Shown: positions 10,149 through 17,869 of the stretch, piece after piece | Layout: every line of letters starts with the position of its first letter | Position numbering within the stretch: the stretch's first letter is position 1 | NCBI GenBank assembly: GCA_023957335.1 | Contig: JAMLHC010000002.1 | Span: 243,441 to 307,440, forward strand | Direction of reading: 5' to 3' | Origin: Bacteroidota bacterium | GTDB lineage: Bacteria; Bacteroidota; Bacteroidia; NS11-12g; UBA955 | DNA length: 64,000 nt | Made by a program: the position numbers and the translations under genes | The notes under the pieces: model-generated | What the model saw: the letters and a program-made list of their open reading frames with translations, nothing else | Databases searched by the model: none | Told to the model about the DNA's origin: nothing

Positions 10149-10457
10149 TCAATAAAATCTCTTTAACCACGGAAAAATAGGTTTATGAATCAATATGCCT
10201 AAAAGGTGCAACCAAACTAAAACGCCCAGCACGAGAATAGGATATGACAACTTATTAAAATGCCATGCATCTGCAAAATCAAAGTGCATCAAATGCATTA
10301 CTCCCCTGGTCAAACCACAACCGGGGCATTCAATATCTAATAAAACCTTACTGGGGCATAAGCTTTGCCCTGTATCAAAATAATTACCCGGAAGTAATAG
10401 CAACAAAAAAGGCACTGCCAACAACAATGTCAACAATGCCTTTTGTATAGTTTTCAT
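10149..10457 (-). CDS. DUF2752 family small membrane protein
   Basis: A 102-residue protein with an N-terminal hydrophobic segment (LLTLLLAVPFLLLLLPG), the diagnostic DUF2752 motif CPGCGLTRGVMHLM, and a C-terminal membrane helix (YPILVLGVLVWLHLLGIL). The Cys-Pro-Gly-Cys-Gly motif is conserved in the family, whose function is not known. It lies 5 bases after the YqaE-like lipoprotein gene, so the two probably share a transcript. Confidence 0.85.
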   Translation of the reverse strand: MKTIQKALLTLLLAVPFLLLLLPGNYFDTGQSLCPSKVLLDIECPGCGLTRGVMHLMHFDFADAWHFNKLSYPILVLGVLVWLHLLGILIHKPIFPWLKRFY

Positions 10458-10462
10458 GTAAC

Positions 10463-11062
10463 TTAGTCTTGACCTGTTACAACTATTAATGCGTGTATGG
10501 CACCGGGAACCCAGCCTAGAATTGTTAAAATCAAGTTAAGCCAGAACCTGGATGTAACTCCGTTATCATATAAAAAAACTGCTACGGGAGGAATAAATAT
10601 AGCTAAAATGATAAGCAAAACAGGGTCAAGGGCGCCACCTTTCGTGTTCTGAATAGCTTTTAAATAAGTGGTTTTTGAAAAGGTTTTAGAAGTAATTACC
10701 TCGTTATGGGTTGTGAGGTTATTAATCTTCTTTGCTTCTTTCATAAATTTAACAATGTTAAAGGGCTTAACCTTTACCGGTTGTGTAATAAAACTATGGT
10801 CAACCATAGGCTGTGTAATAGACGGAGTTTGATTTTCCGAAGTAGAATTTTGAATATTGTTGAGCACAACTACATTCGATGTGGGATTAACAGTGCGCGG
10901 CTTTTCTACCTTACCATCCGCTTTTTGATTGGTTACCCATTCAAAATGGAAGCCTTTGTTGTACTTTCTTTGAGTTAGAGAGACGGAGCTACAAGAGCTT
11001 AAAAACAAAGCTGCTGCAACGATTAGTGTCAGCACGCTTAATGAGTAATTTGATTTAAACAT
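10463..11062 (-). CDS. Lipoprotein with C-terminal YqaE/Pmp3-type membrane domain
   Basis: A 199-residue protein. It starts with a lipoprotein signal (AALFLSSC, lipid-anchored Cys near residue 24), continues with about 100 polar residues rich in Thr/Asn, and ends with a YqaE/Pmp3 module (LLIILAIFIPPVAVFLYDNG, then FWLNLILTILGWVPGAIHAL), which has two membrane helices. YqaE proteins are usually about 50 residues and stand alone; here the module is fused to a secreted-lipoprotein front half. Family function (membrane potential or stress related) is poorly defined. Confidence 0.8.
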   Translation of the reverse strand: MFKSNYSLSVLTLIVAAALFLSSCSSVSLTQRKYNKGFHFEWVTNQKADGKVEKPRTVNPTSNVVVLNNIQNSTSENQTPSITQPMVDHSFITQPVKVKPFNIVKFMKEAKKINNLTTHNEVITSKTFSKTTYLKAIQNTKGGALDPVLLIILAIFIPPVAVFLYDNGVTSRFWLNLILTILGWVPGAIHALIVVTGQD

Positions 11063-11096
11063 ATTTTTGATTTTTATTGCTGCAAATTAAAGCACT

Positions 11097-11642
11097 CTAT
11101 TCAAATATCTTGAATAGAGTTTTGTTTAACTGCTTGACTTTTCTTTGGGTTTTGTTTGTAGTGCTAAAAGAATAATCGCTTTGATTTTCTTCTACTTTGA
11201 TAGTGAAATTTATATCTTTAAAAATTTGTCTCAATTCTGTTAAGGATAAAGTAGACGAATGTCTTGATATAAATTTTCTCTTATTATTATCTATAAATAT
11301 TAGCTTTGTATTTTTAGATTCAACTTTGATTACAGTGTTTGAAAAAGTGATTTTGTTAATGTTCTTAACAGGTTTGTTTTTAATAATGCTAAAATTAAAT
11401 ATAACTTCGGATGAATCAATTCCTTCAATATAATTATAATTAAAGGTAAAGTCAATTAGAAGTTTAGAGTCTTTAGATTTCATTTTTAAAGGTTTGATAA
11501 AGTATAAAACTCCTTCTTCACCTTTATAAAAGCTAACATAAGGTTCTCCATGATAGTTATTTGGAGAAACTGAAGTGAAAAACAAGAAAATTGAAGTTAG
11601 CAATAGCGAGATTGTAAATCTAGGTTTGATAGTTTTAATCAT
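11097..11642 (-). CDS. Hypothetical secreted protein
   Basis: About 181 residues from the ATG at 11642 (MIKTIKPRFTISLLLTSIFL, a good signal peptide); an earlier ATG at 11672 is possible. The rest is polar, Lys/Ser/Thr-rich, with predicted beta structure. I do not recognise a family. It overlaps the end of the upstream lipoprotein gene by 8 bases, so the two form an operon. Confidence 0.6.
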   Translation of the reverse strand: MIKTIKPRFTISLLLTSIFLFFTSVSPNNYHGEPYVSFYKGEEGVLYFIKPLKMKSKDSKLLIDFTFNYNYIEGIDSSEVIFNFSIIKNKPVKNINKITFSNTVIKVESKNTKLIFIDNNKRKFISRHSSTLSLTELRQIFKDINFTIKVEENQSDYSFSTTNKTQRKVKQLNKTLFKIFE

Positions 11643-12138
11643 TCTTATATAATTTGCTGTTAAGAAACTCAAAGTTTAATTTATCTATGCTAGTTGTAGA
11701 GTCATAGCTTGATGTTATTATATAAATTAAGTTATCGTTAAACCTTCTAAAGTATTCAAATATGTATTGCTCTTTGATTTTGTACTTATTGAATATGAAG
11801 TCCTGAGTTTCTACTTCTTCTATTGGTTCGGAATCGGTAATTCTTGAGTTAAATACCTCTTCAAAACTTGTCTCGAATGGTAGCCCTATATATGTAGTGT
11901 AATTTTTAGCCGTGACTTTCTTAAACAAAGGTATTTGGCAATCCTTAGATTTAATAATTTTTTCAAACTCTGAGATATCTTGTTTTTTGATATTACCAAT
12001 GCTTTCTCCTTCATCTAACTGGTAAAATATTTTGTTAAATAAAAGTATTTTATTATCTTGGTTGCAGTTAGAATTATTACAACTTATTATTAAGCTGATA
12101 GAAAGTAAATAAAATATAATTTGCAATAGGGACTTCAT
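11635..12138 (-). CDS. Hypothetical lipoprotein
   Basis: A 167-residue protein with a lipoprotein signal (FYLLSISLIISC, Cys20) followed by Asn-rich and charged sequence. No family recognised. It precedes and overlaps the secreted-protein gene at 11097-11642, suggesting that the two products are made together at the envelope. Confidence 0.6.
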   Translation of the reverse strand: MKSLLQIIFYLLSISLIISCNNSNCNQDNKILLFNKIFYQLDEGESIGNIKKQDISEFEKIIKSKDCQIPLFKKVTAKNYTTYIGLPFETSFEEVFNSRITDSEPIEEVETQDFIFNKYKIKEQYIFEYFRRFNDNLIYIITSSYDSTTSIDKLNFEFLNSKLYKND

Positions 12139-12155
12139 TTTAAGATAATTTTGAT

Positions 12156-12193
12156 AAAAAAAAGAGGCTGTGATAATCTCAAGCCTCTTTTTT
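12156..12193 (-). terminator. Rho-independent terminator after the TRL lipoprotein gene
   Basis: The stem AAAAGAGGCT / AGCCTCTTTT with flanking A- and T-runs lies 21-58 bases past the TRL-gene stop on the minus strand, separating it from the next operon. Confidence 0.75.
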
Positions 12194-12213
12194 GATTTCT
12201 TGATTTACTTTAA

Positions 12214-12510
12214 TTAATCTCCAGTAACTATTGTTTCATAAATAGTAACTATGCCCAGAATATTTGTGGTCTTAATATCAACTGTTGATACCTTTGTTAT
12301 TCCTGCACTTCTTGCGGCTTTTTGAATGCCAGCATCTTGAGCGAAGAATAAAATACTAAAGAAACCTGTTGCAGTTGCTGTTCCAACTTTCTGACCAACA
12401 GGATTACTAGTTGCTGTTACAGGTAAAGTTAGTGAACAACTTGAAAGGCCAACAGACATAACTGCAATTACGGAAAATACCACGAGAAACTTACTTAATT
12501 TTTGTATCAT
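12214..12510 (-). CDS. TRL-family lipoprotein
   Basis: A 98-residue protein. The signal peptide ends in a lipobox (VGLSSC, Cys25). The mature part matches the TRL-like family (tRNA-associated locus proteins): the GQKVGTATATGFF segment, DAGIQKAARSAGITKVSTVD, and the Ile-rich C-terminal beta strands. The family is typical of small outer-membrane lipoproteins of unknown role. On the minus strand a TAATATTG element about 35 bases upstream of the start could be the -7 promoter. Confidence 0.75.
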   Translation of the reverse strand: MIQKLSKFLVVFSVIAVMSVGLSSCSLTLPVTATSNPVGQKVGTATATGFFSILFFAQDAGIQKAARSAGITKVSTVDIKTTNILGIVTIYETIVTGD

Positions 12511-12553
12511 AATATTTATTTATTTGTTGCTTGCAATATTATGTATAAGTTTA

Positions 12554-12573
12554 CTACCGTCCAACACAATTTT
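12554..12573 (+). repeat. Left terminal inverted repeat of the IS4-family remnant
   Basis: CTACCGTCCAACACAATTTT here matches CATCTGTCCAATATAAATTT, read inward from the other side of the prophage (48448-48429), at 14 of 20 positions. The shared core is GTCCAA. The two sites lie just outside the two ends of the split transposase gene, which makes them credible degenerate ends of one IS of about 1.3 kb. Confidence 0.6.
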
Positions 12574-12634
12574 AAATTATTTATATATCATTGATTGTGA
12601 ATATGTTAATATCTATTAATATGAATATTTCAAA

Positions 12635-12832
12635 TCAAATTCCCTGCTTTAGGTTGTAAAAAGACTTAATTGTTGATTGTTTGGAGGCTTCTTTTTTATA
12701 AAAGGATGATTTATCCATTCCCATAAATCTATTTTAGTGTAGAGATTAACTCTATTTAATCCCACCAAATTGGACAGATGCCATTGGTACTTTGCCTTAT
12801 TCCGAAGATATTTCAACAAAAGAATAGTAATT
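12635..12832 (-). pseudogene. IS4-family transposase, 3' part (split off by prophage insertion)
   Basis: The minus strand encodes the transposase C-terminus (TILLLKYLRNKAKYQWHLSN, later IDLWEWINHPF) up to a TGA at 12637-12635. It has no start of its own. It continues the reading frame of the fragment at 47395-48355: with one copy of AATT kept, ...SSLI from the right flank reads straight into TILLLKYL here. The prophage therefore inserted inside this gene. Confidence 0.85.
12829..12832. repeat. Target-site duplication copy (AATT) at prophage left junction
   Basis: AATT next to the prophage left end is repeated at 47395-47398. Keeping one copy restores the IS4 transposase frame. Four bases is the maximum perfect overlap the flanking host sequence allows; a fifth base differs (TAATT against AAATT). 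Because AATT is palindromic the exact cut could be shifted. Confidence 0.6.
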
Positions 12833-12875
12833 TATGGGGGTTAAAACCAAAAGTAAATAATAGATAAAACAAAAA

Positions 12876-12945
12876 AGCCCGAAAAGCATTGATAATAAAA
12901 GAAAACAGCCCGAAAAGCAAAAAAGCCAGACCCAAAACGAAAAGT
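12876..12945. repeat. Candidate transposase-binding sites, left end
   Basis: Two copies of AGCCCGAAAAGCA (12876-12888 and 12907-12919) and one CCCAAAACGAAAAGT (12931-12945). The last is found once in inverted orientation near the right end (47351-47365). The sites lie 43, 74 and 98 bases from the left terminus. Inverted, end-proximal and near-identical copies are what a Mu-type transposase needs to pair its ends; the assignment is inferred. Confidence 0.65.
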
Positions 12946-12948
12946 TAA

Positions 12949-13011
12949 TTTACTACCATTTTACTACCATTTCTCGACCATTTTTACGCCATTACAGCGT
13001 ATAACTACCAT
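12949..13011. repeat. 11-base tandem repeats (consensus TTTACTACCAT)
   Basis: Four directly adjacent 11-base units (12949-12992), two perfect and two diverged, all ending in CCAT. A further copy, ATAACTACCAT, lies at 13001-13011. The period is close to one helical turn, so one protein could bind repeatedly on the same DNA face. It lies between the transposase sites and the repressor gene. Confidence 0.65.
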
Positions 13012-13065
13012 TACACCGCCCGAAACCCCGCAAAAGGTAAATTAGCAAGGCAGAAAAGCCGATTG

Positions 13066-13109
13066 AACCACCCCGAAAGCAGCTTTTTAGGGCTGCTTTC
13101 GGGGTGGTT
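13066..13109. repeat. 18-bp-arm inverted repeat
   Basis: AACCACCCCGAAAGCAGC and its exact reverse complement are separated by 8 bases. The arms contain CCCGAAAGC, close to the end-site motif CCCGAAAAGC. It could be an operator, a transposition enhancer or a transcription terminator for the minus-strand repressor transcript; a T-run is present only in the loop, which argues against the last. Confidence 0.6.
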
Positions 13110-13130
13110 GAGCGGAAAACGAAAAATACC

Positions 13131-13167
13131 AATTGGGGGGTGTAATGGGGGGTGTAATGGGGGGTGT
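13131..13167. repeat. G-rich 12-base tandem repeat, three copies
   Basis: AATTGGGGGGTGT followed by two exact copies of AATGGGGGGTGT. Three G6 runs spaced 12 bases apart sit in otherwise AT-rich DNA about 170 bases past the repressor stop. Apparent reading frames here only reflect the repeat. Confidence 0.65.
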
Positions 13168-13333
13168 TTGAGCGAAAATAGGTACAGATAAACATACCAC
13201 TTTCAAGGCGATATGTAGGGGTTTAATGCCCTTTTTGTGTGATTTAAAGAAATTAAAAAACAATGAATATCAGTTAGTTACAAAACAATGTGTTTAAAAA
13301 CAGGCTAAAAAAGCGCGGAGAAAATAAGTGTGG

Positions 13334-14077
13334 TTATTTTGTATGTCCAATTATATTGATAACACCATTACTGCTTTCTGTTTTTATCACAGAGCCAAGT
13401 ACACGCCATGCGCGATGAATATTTCGCAGTTTAAAAGGTTGGTGTATAAGAGTTCCATCAGGGTATGTTTCCTTATTGGTACTGTACGCCCAAACTTCCT
13501 CTTCTTTTTTTTGTATGCGCTTCGTTACTCTGTTCCAGTCGTCTCCGTACTCAACCACATAATTACATCCGGGAACAAATCCGTCTTTAAGATCGTTAAT
13601 TGCTTTTAGGGCGAGAATACAGCCGCTCGGATACTCTTTCATGCTATCTCCGTAATGACGTATAGCAGCAGTAGCACCCGGAAACCAATCTCCAGCATCA
13701 ATATATTCTACTCGTGAAGGGGATTCATTTCCATTAGCTGCCACAGCCGAACCGCCTATACTTTCCACATCATTATATAGTGGTATCAGGTTTTTCTTCA
13801 AGTAGGTGGCGGGCGGTCCGGCAGCAATATTACCCCTGCTCTCATCATCTTTTAGTAACATCTCTCCCTTGCCAGTAAGTAGCCATACAGGGTTTACCTC
13901 TGGGTATTTGGCAACAATAGTTGCTAATGTGTCCGAACTCAGGGATTTTTCTCGTGCTTTCCCCTTAAAGTTTCCATAACTAATACCAAGGTCTTCAAAA
14001 AAAAATTCCTTGCTAATGCCTTTAAAATCAGGGATTTTTAGAACCCTTTCCTTTACGTTAGAAAAAAAAGTTGCCAT
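13334..14077 (-). CDS. Phage repressor with S24 (LexA/CI-like) peptidase domain
   Basis: A 247-residue protein. The N-terminal part (about residues 15-75) is helix-turn-helix-like with the phage-repressor segment NPVWLLTGKGEMLL. The C-terminal S24 domain has the nucleophile in GDSMKEYPSG (Ser144) and the general base Lys in RVTKRIQ (Lys186). Such repressors hold the prophage silent and cleave themselves when RecA is activated. It is transcribed away from the early operon, from the shared control region 14078-14147. The presence of both catalytic residues suggests SOS inducibility, unlike Mu Rep. Confidence 0.88.
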   Translation of the reverse strand: MATFFSNVKERVLKIPDFKGISKEFFFEDLGISYGNFKGKAREKSLSSDTLATIVAKYPEVNPVWLLTGKGEMLLKDDESRGNIAAGPPATYLKKNLIPLYNDVESIGGSAVAANGNESPSRVEYIDAGDWFPGATAAIRHYGDSMKEYPSGCILALKAINDLKDGFVPGCNYVVEYGDDWNRVTKRIQKKEEEVWAYSTNKETYPDGTLIHQPFKLRNIHRAWRVLGSVIKTESSNGVINIIGHTK

Positions 14078-14097
14078 TTGCTTGTTTGTTGGTAAAA

Positions 14098-14113
14098 ATA
14101 GTTACTATATTTG
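14098..14113 (+). promoter_or_regulatory. Early promoter -7 element with overlapping inverted-repeat operator
   Basis: TATATTTG (14106-14113) fits the Bacteroidetes -7 consensus TAnnTTTG, with TTG triplets upstream at 14082-14091. The inverted repeat ATAGT-T-ACTAT (14098-14108) overlaps it. This would place a repressor directly on the early promoter, between the divergent repressor and Cro-like genes. Confidence 0.6.
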
Positions 14114-14147
14114 CACCCTGTTAGGCACAGATACGAAAAGCAAAAGT

Positions 14148-14348
14148 ATGAAAACAACACAAAAAACCTACTACAACCCGCAAACCATTCAGTTTCTCAG
14201 AGAGAAATACGGCTTTAAACCTAACTATATACGAGCTTCTATAAGGGGCGACAGGAAAGGTATTATTCCAACTAAAATAAAGAAGGAGTATGAACGTATC
14301 GAAAAACAGGTAGCCGAAACAATTAGAAAAAACAAAGACGTGATTTAA
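14148..14348 (+). CDS. Small Cro/Ner-like DNA-binding protein
   Basis: 66 residues from ATG 14148, which follows the early promoter by 34 bases. The segment FLREKYGFKPNYIRASIRG, followed by a basic region and a Lys/Glu-rich helix, looks like a compact helix-turn-helix regulator. As first gene of the early operon, facing the repressor, it occupies the position of Mu ner or lambda cro. It ends one base before the transposase start. Function is inferred from position and size. Confidence 0.65.
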   Translation: MKTTQKTYYNPQTIQFLREKYGFKPNYIRASIRGDRKGIIPTKIKKEYERIEKQVAETIRKNKDVI

Positions 14349-14349
14349 T

Positions 14350-16302
14350 ATGCAGGCAGCAGCTACATATATAACTATTGACCAATGGCAAGCCGCAGGC
14401 TTATCCTATGACCAATACAAGTGGGATAAAAGAGTGGGCAAGCTGCAAACCGAAACTAAAAGGTCATGCAGAGGCAAAAAGGTAAAAATCCTACTCGAAA
14501 GCATACAAGACGATGCCAAGAGGCAGGCTATACTTGATAAATTCAAAGCCCCCGAAAAAGAAGCCCGCTACACCACCTTTATAGAGCGCATAGTCTTAGA
14601 CCCGGAGGCGCAGGCGTTTTTCGCAGATAAAAACAAGGCTTGCGATGCAAAAGGCAACGAGCTACCTGTCGCCAAACAAAAGACCTATGTACTCAATGCC
14701 TCCATATTTAACCTGCTCGAAACAATCTATGCCGAGCAGGAAGCCGAACGCAAACGTTTTGGCACTTCCATGCGCGGCTTTTGGCATGAAGCCGCAGAAA
14801 CGCTCACAGCAATACAGAACGAAGTACCCCACACCATAGGCTGCAAAAACCATGTAAGCCTTAAAAGGGCTTATGAGCAATACCTTGACAGGTCTTACTC
14901 CTTTTTCCTGAAAGGTTGGGGCAACACCAATGCCCAGCTAATCACAGACGAAATAGAGGACTGGTATGTAAACGAGATGAGCCAAAACAGGCTGTCCGCC
15001 AACATGACGTATTTCAAATACTTAGAAGAAGCCCCTAAACGTGGCTGGTCTTTAAAGATAACTTCAAGCGCATTTGAAGCCCGCATGGCGGAAGAAAGGA
15101 ACCGCACCAAGATACAAATGGCACGTTGGGGTACTAAAACCCACCGCAACAAAAAAGGTCAGACATTCAAGTTGCGAAAAGCCGAACACAGCAACGATCT
15201 GTGGGTGGGAGACGGTACATCATGGAACTGGTACTACAACCAAGACGGAAAGCCTGCAATGGCAACCACCTATTTTGTAATGGACTCACTAAGCCGCAAA
15301 ATGTTAGGTTGGGCAACCCTCGCAGGCATCAATAAAGAGAATATGCACCTGCAATTAGAGGCGTATCGCCAAGCCCTCCGAAATTCAGGTGCAAAACCCT
15401 ACCAATTGAAGTACGACAATCAGGGAGGACACAAAGGCATAACAGCAGCAGACTTCTACTCACGCCTTGCAACCGTTCACTTCCCCACTCGCGCTTACAG
15501 ACCGAGCGGAAAACGTATAGAGCCTACTTTTAAAGATTTTCAGACTGTAAAGCTCGCAGAGATGCCTTTCTGGACAGGTTTCAACCGCAAATCACACGCT
15601 AATCCTGACTATGCGCCCGACATGGAGAACATTACAAAGTATGTCCACCTCCTGCCTAACTATGAGCAACTGCTTCAACTCATCGATATAGCGATAGGCG
15701 AGTGGAATAACCTAAACTACAACAAAAAGGGCAGCCCCAACGAGATATACGAGCGTAGCCGCAGACCTGACGAGAAGCCTATCACGCTTGACGAACTTGC
15801 AGAGTTGTTTTGGGACATTCAGGGACCAAAAAAGTACCACCCTGTCGGCATCAGCTTGCGATACAAAGGCGAGGACTTGCTTTATGAGGTTTATACCGAC
15901 AAAGGAGATGTGGACTACACTTTCCGCAAAAACTACCTCAATCAGAAGTTTTATATCAAATACGACCCTGACGGAGAGTACCCCGACATTGACCTGTTAC
16001 AGATACACCCGACAGGCGGCTATCAGACAATTGCAACCGCATCACCCAAGCGCAGCGTGAGCGAGAGTGTTCGCGGACTGAAAGACGGAGAGCGCGACTG
16101 GATAGACCGCCAAATGAAGATGGAAGACAACTACTACGCAGAACTACAGGCAGAGCTTGAGAGCATAGGCTACAGCGATGAGCAGAAGTTCAGCAGGTGG
16201 ATGGATAAGCTAAATCCGCAACCATCGCAACAACAAGCCACAACACCAAGCCTATACGGAGACGATGAAGACGAAAACCAACCTATGACCATAATACAAT
16301 AA
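14350..16302 (+). CDS. Mu-type DDE transposase (transposase A)
   Basis: A 650-residue protein with an rve-type catalytic core. The triad reads Asp288 (LWVGDGTSW), Asp356 (KYDNQGGH) and Glu391 (GKRIEPTFKD), with the D-E spacing of 35 typical of rve/DD35E enzymes; Mu A has a longer spacing. The N-terminal 250 residues should bind the phage ends, and the C-terminal region (after about residue 520) is Glu/Gln-rich and may contact the ATPase. It performs strand transfer for integration and replicative transposition. Followed 5 bases later by its ATPase partner. Confidence 0.92.
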   Translation: MQAAATYITIDQWQAAGLSYDQYKWDKRVGKLQTETKRSCRGKKVKILLESIQDDAKRQAILDKFKAPEKEARYTTFIERIVLDPEAQAFFADKNKACDAKGNELPVAKQKTYVLNASIFNLLETIYAEQEAERKRFGTSMRGFWHEAAETLTAIQNEVPHTIGCKNHVSLKRAYEQYLDRSYSFFLKGWGNTNAQLITDEIEDWYVNEMSQNRLSANMTYFKYLEEAPKRGWSLKITSSAFEARMAEERNRTKIQMARWGTKTHRNKKGQTFKLRKAEHSNDLWVGDGTSWNWYYNQDGKPAMATTYFVMDSLSRKMLGWATLAGINKENMHLQLEAYRQALRNSGAKPYQLKYDNQGGHKGITAADFYSRLATVHFPTRAYRPSGKRIEPTFKDFQTVKLAEMPFWTGFNRKSHANPDYAPDMENITKYVHLLPNYEQLLQLIDIAIGEWNNLNYNKKGSPNEIYERSRRPDEKPITLDELAELFWDIQGPKKYHPVGISLRYKGEDLLYEVYTDKGDVDYTFRKNYLNQKFYIKYDPDGEYPDIDLLQIHPTGGYQTIATASPKRSVSESVRGLKDGERDWIDRQMKMEDNYYAELQAELESIGYSDEQKFSRWMDKLNPQPSQQQATTPSLYGDDEDENQPMTIIQ

Positions 16303-16307
16303 CCCAC

Positions 16308-17216
16308 ATGACACACCCAATCCTCCTCCACGCCAAAGAAGTAATGCAAGCCAAAGGGCTAACACCCGCAGACTTGGCTCGCACAACAGGCATAAGCCAG
16401 TCAGCTATAAGCCAGCTTTTTGCAGACAAATATCCGGGCAAGACGGACGAGATGCTCCGCAAAATAGCCGATGCCACAGGCTACAGCACCAGTGATTGGA
16501 GACTGCTTTCAACCCCCAATCTCCGAACCATTGAGCGACTCTTTGAAGATGCCCGCCAAAACAGCCGCATGATGGCAATCTATGGCGAAACAGGCATGGG
16601 TAAATCCTCCGCCCTCACATGGCTCAACAGCAAAACACAAAACAGCTACTACGTTCTTGCCGATGTGCTTATGAAACAAAAAGACCTGTTGCGAGCAATC
16701 CAACGCTCACTTGGGTCAGACCACGAGGGAACAATCGTTGAGCGGGCAAACGACATAGTAACCCGCCTACTCGCCAAGCACAAGCCCACCCTCATCATAG
16801 ACGACATCGGCAAGCTGCGCGAACACCCCAAGTGCTTCTACCTGCTTCAACTCATCTTCGACCGCACAGAGGGTCGCTGCGCCATAATCCTTGCAGGAAC
16901 AAAGGCATTTCCCTCGTTTATTCAAAAGCAGGCAGCCCGCGACTGCATGGGTTTCCGTGAGCTAAAAAGGCGCATAAGCTACTGGCAGCCACTCAAAGAG
17001 CGTGTAGAGCTATCCTTTGTAAAAGCCGTTTGCGAGCAACAGGGTATCACGCTCCCCTCCGCCATTGACTATATCGCCAAAACCTGCACCAATTACGGAG
17101 ATGTCCGCGAGCTAATAACCAATTACAACCGCTACGCAGAGATACACGGCAAGGTAGCGGAGGACGAGCAGCAACAGGTTCTTTCATCACTCAAATTTGG
17201 CAACCTTTCCCTATGA
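16308..17216 (+). CDS. MuB-like AAA ATPase (target-DNA activator) with N-terminal HTH
   Basis: 302 residues. An XRE-type helix-turn-helix (LARTTGISQSAISQLFADKY, residues about 23-42) precedes an AAA module with Walker A GETGMGKSS (about residue 92) and Walker B PTLIIDDIGKL (about 163). Mu B has the same HTH-plus-ATPase layout: it binds target DNA, delivers it to the transposase and gives target immunity. Next to the transposase as in Mu, and its stop overlaps the next start (ATGA). Confidence 0.9.
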   Translation: MTHPILLHAKEVMQAKGLTPADLARTTGISQSAISQLFADKYPGKTDEMLRKIADATGYSTSDWRLLSTPNLRTIERLFEDARQNSRMMAIYGETGMGKSSALTWLNSKTQNSYYVLADVLMKQKDLLRAIQRSLGSDHEGTIVERANDIVTRLLAKHKPTLIIDDIGKLREHPKCFYLLQLIFDRTEGRCAIILAGTKAFPSFIQKQAARDCMGFRELKRRISYWQPLKERVELSFVKAVCEQQGITLPSAIDYIAKTCTNYGDVRELITNYNRYAEIHGKVAEDEQQQVLSSLKFGNLSL

Positions 17217-17869
17217 CCAGAGCCGTCAGCATATCACAACTGTACAGCAAAAAGCGCAAGCTGCTCCGCCTCGCGGGCGTTTGGCACGAACTGCTCGGTG
17301 TCATAGAGCGTAAAGGCTCAATGATTATTTGGGGTCAGAGCGCATCGGGTAAGAGTACCTTTACAGGGCTGCTCGTAAAGGAGTTGTGTCGCTTGGAGCG
17401 TGTCCTTTGGGACGACTTTGAAGAGGGTGACAGCTACACACTCAAGCTGTCCTTTGAGCGGGTAGCAATGCAAGAGGTTAGAAGCCGCGTGGTGCTGCTT
17501 GACAAACTGCCCCTTGCAGACATTCATAAGGTGCTCGACAAGCCCAAATCACCCAATATTATAGTAGTAAACTCCCTGCAACACGCACAGATAAACAAGC
17601 ACGACTACCTCGAACTAACCCGCCAGTACAGCACTAAGAAGTGGATATGGTTGAGCCACGCAGAGGGCAAAGAGCCTGAAGGGAGGCTTGCCCGCTTTAT
17701 TCGCTACGACAGTAATGAGAAAATCTACATAGAGGGCTTTACCGCATTTTCCGCCTCCCGCTCCTCTGCCTCTGTCCCCCTCGCCTTTGTCCCTGAATTA
17801 GCAGCAAAATATCACGGCTTAACATTCGACCAATTCAACCAATTACCCACTAAACCCAATAACCCATGA
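17213..17869 (+). CDS. Second P-loop ATPase of the early operon
   Basis: 218 residues with a clear Walker A (IIWGQSASGKSTF, residues about 39-51), an acidic WDDFEEGD segment, and a hydrophobic strand NIIVVNSLQHAQ in place of a classic Walker B. No helicase motifs are seen. Its position between the MuB-like gene and the DnaA-like gene suggests a role in transposition or replication start. It overlaps both neighbours by 4 bases. I cannot place it in a named family. Confidence 0.7.
   Translation: MTRAVSISQLYSKKRKLLRLAGVWHELLGVIERKGSMIIWGQSASGKSTFTGLLVKELCRLERVLWDDFEEGDSYTLKLSFERVAMQEVRSRVVLLDKLPLADIHKVLDKPKSPNIIVVNSLQHAQINKHDYLELTRQYSTKKWIWLSHAEGKEPEGRLARFIRYDSNEKIYIEGFTAFSASRSSASVPLAFVPELAAKYHGLTFDQFNQLPTKPNNP

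Larger units (their letters stand above)
12833..13333. other. Non-coding, repeat-rich prophage left end
   Basis: About 500 bases without a credible gene. In order it holds the phage terminus with AAAACCAAAA (also found at the right end), candidate transposase sites, an 11-base tandem repeat, an 18-bp-arm inverted repeat and a 12-base G-rich tandem repeat. By analogy with Mu this should contain transposase end sites and repressor or enhancer sites. The tail end of the stretch (13200-13333) is AT-rich with no feature that I can name. Confidence 0.7.

Noticed and set aside
12992..13195. A 67-codon minus-strand frame with PHYTPHYTPQ-like repeats
   Set aside because: It is produced by the G-rich 12-base tandem repeats and the inverted repeat; no start signal and no homology pattern.
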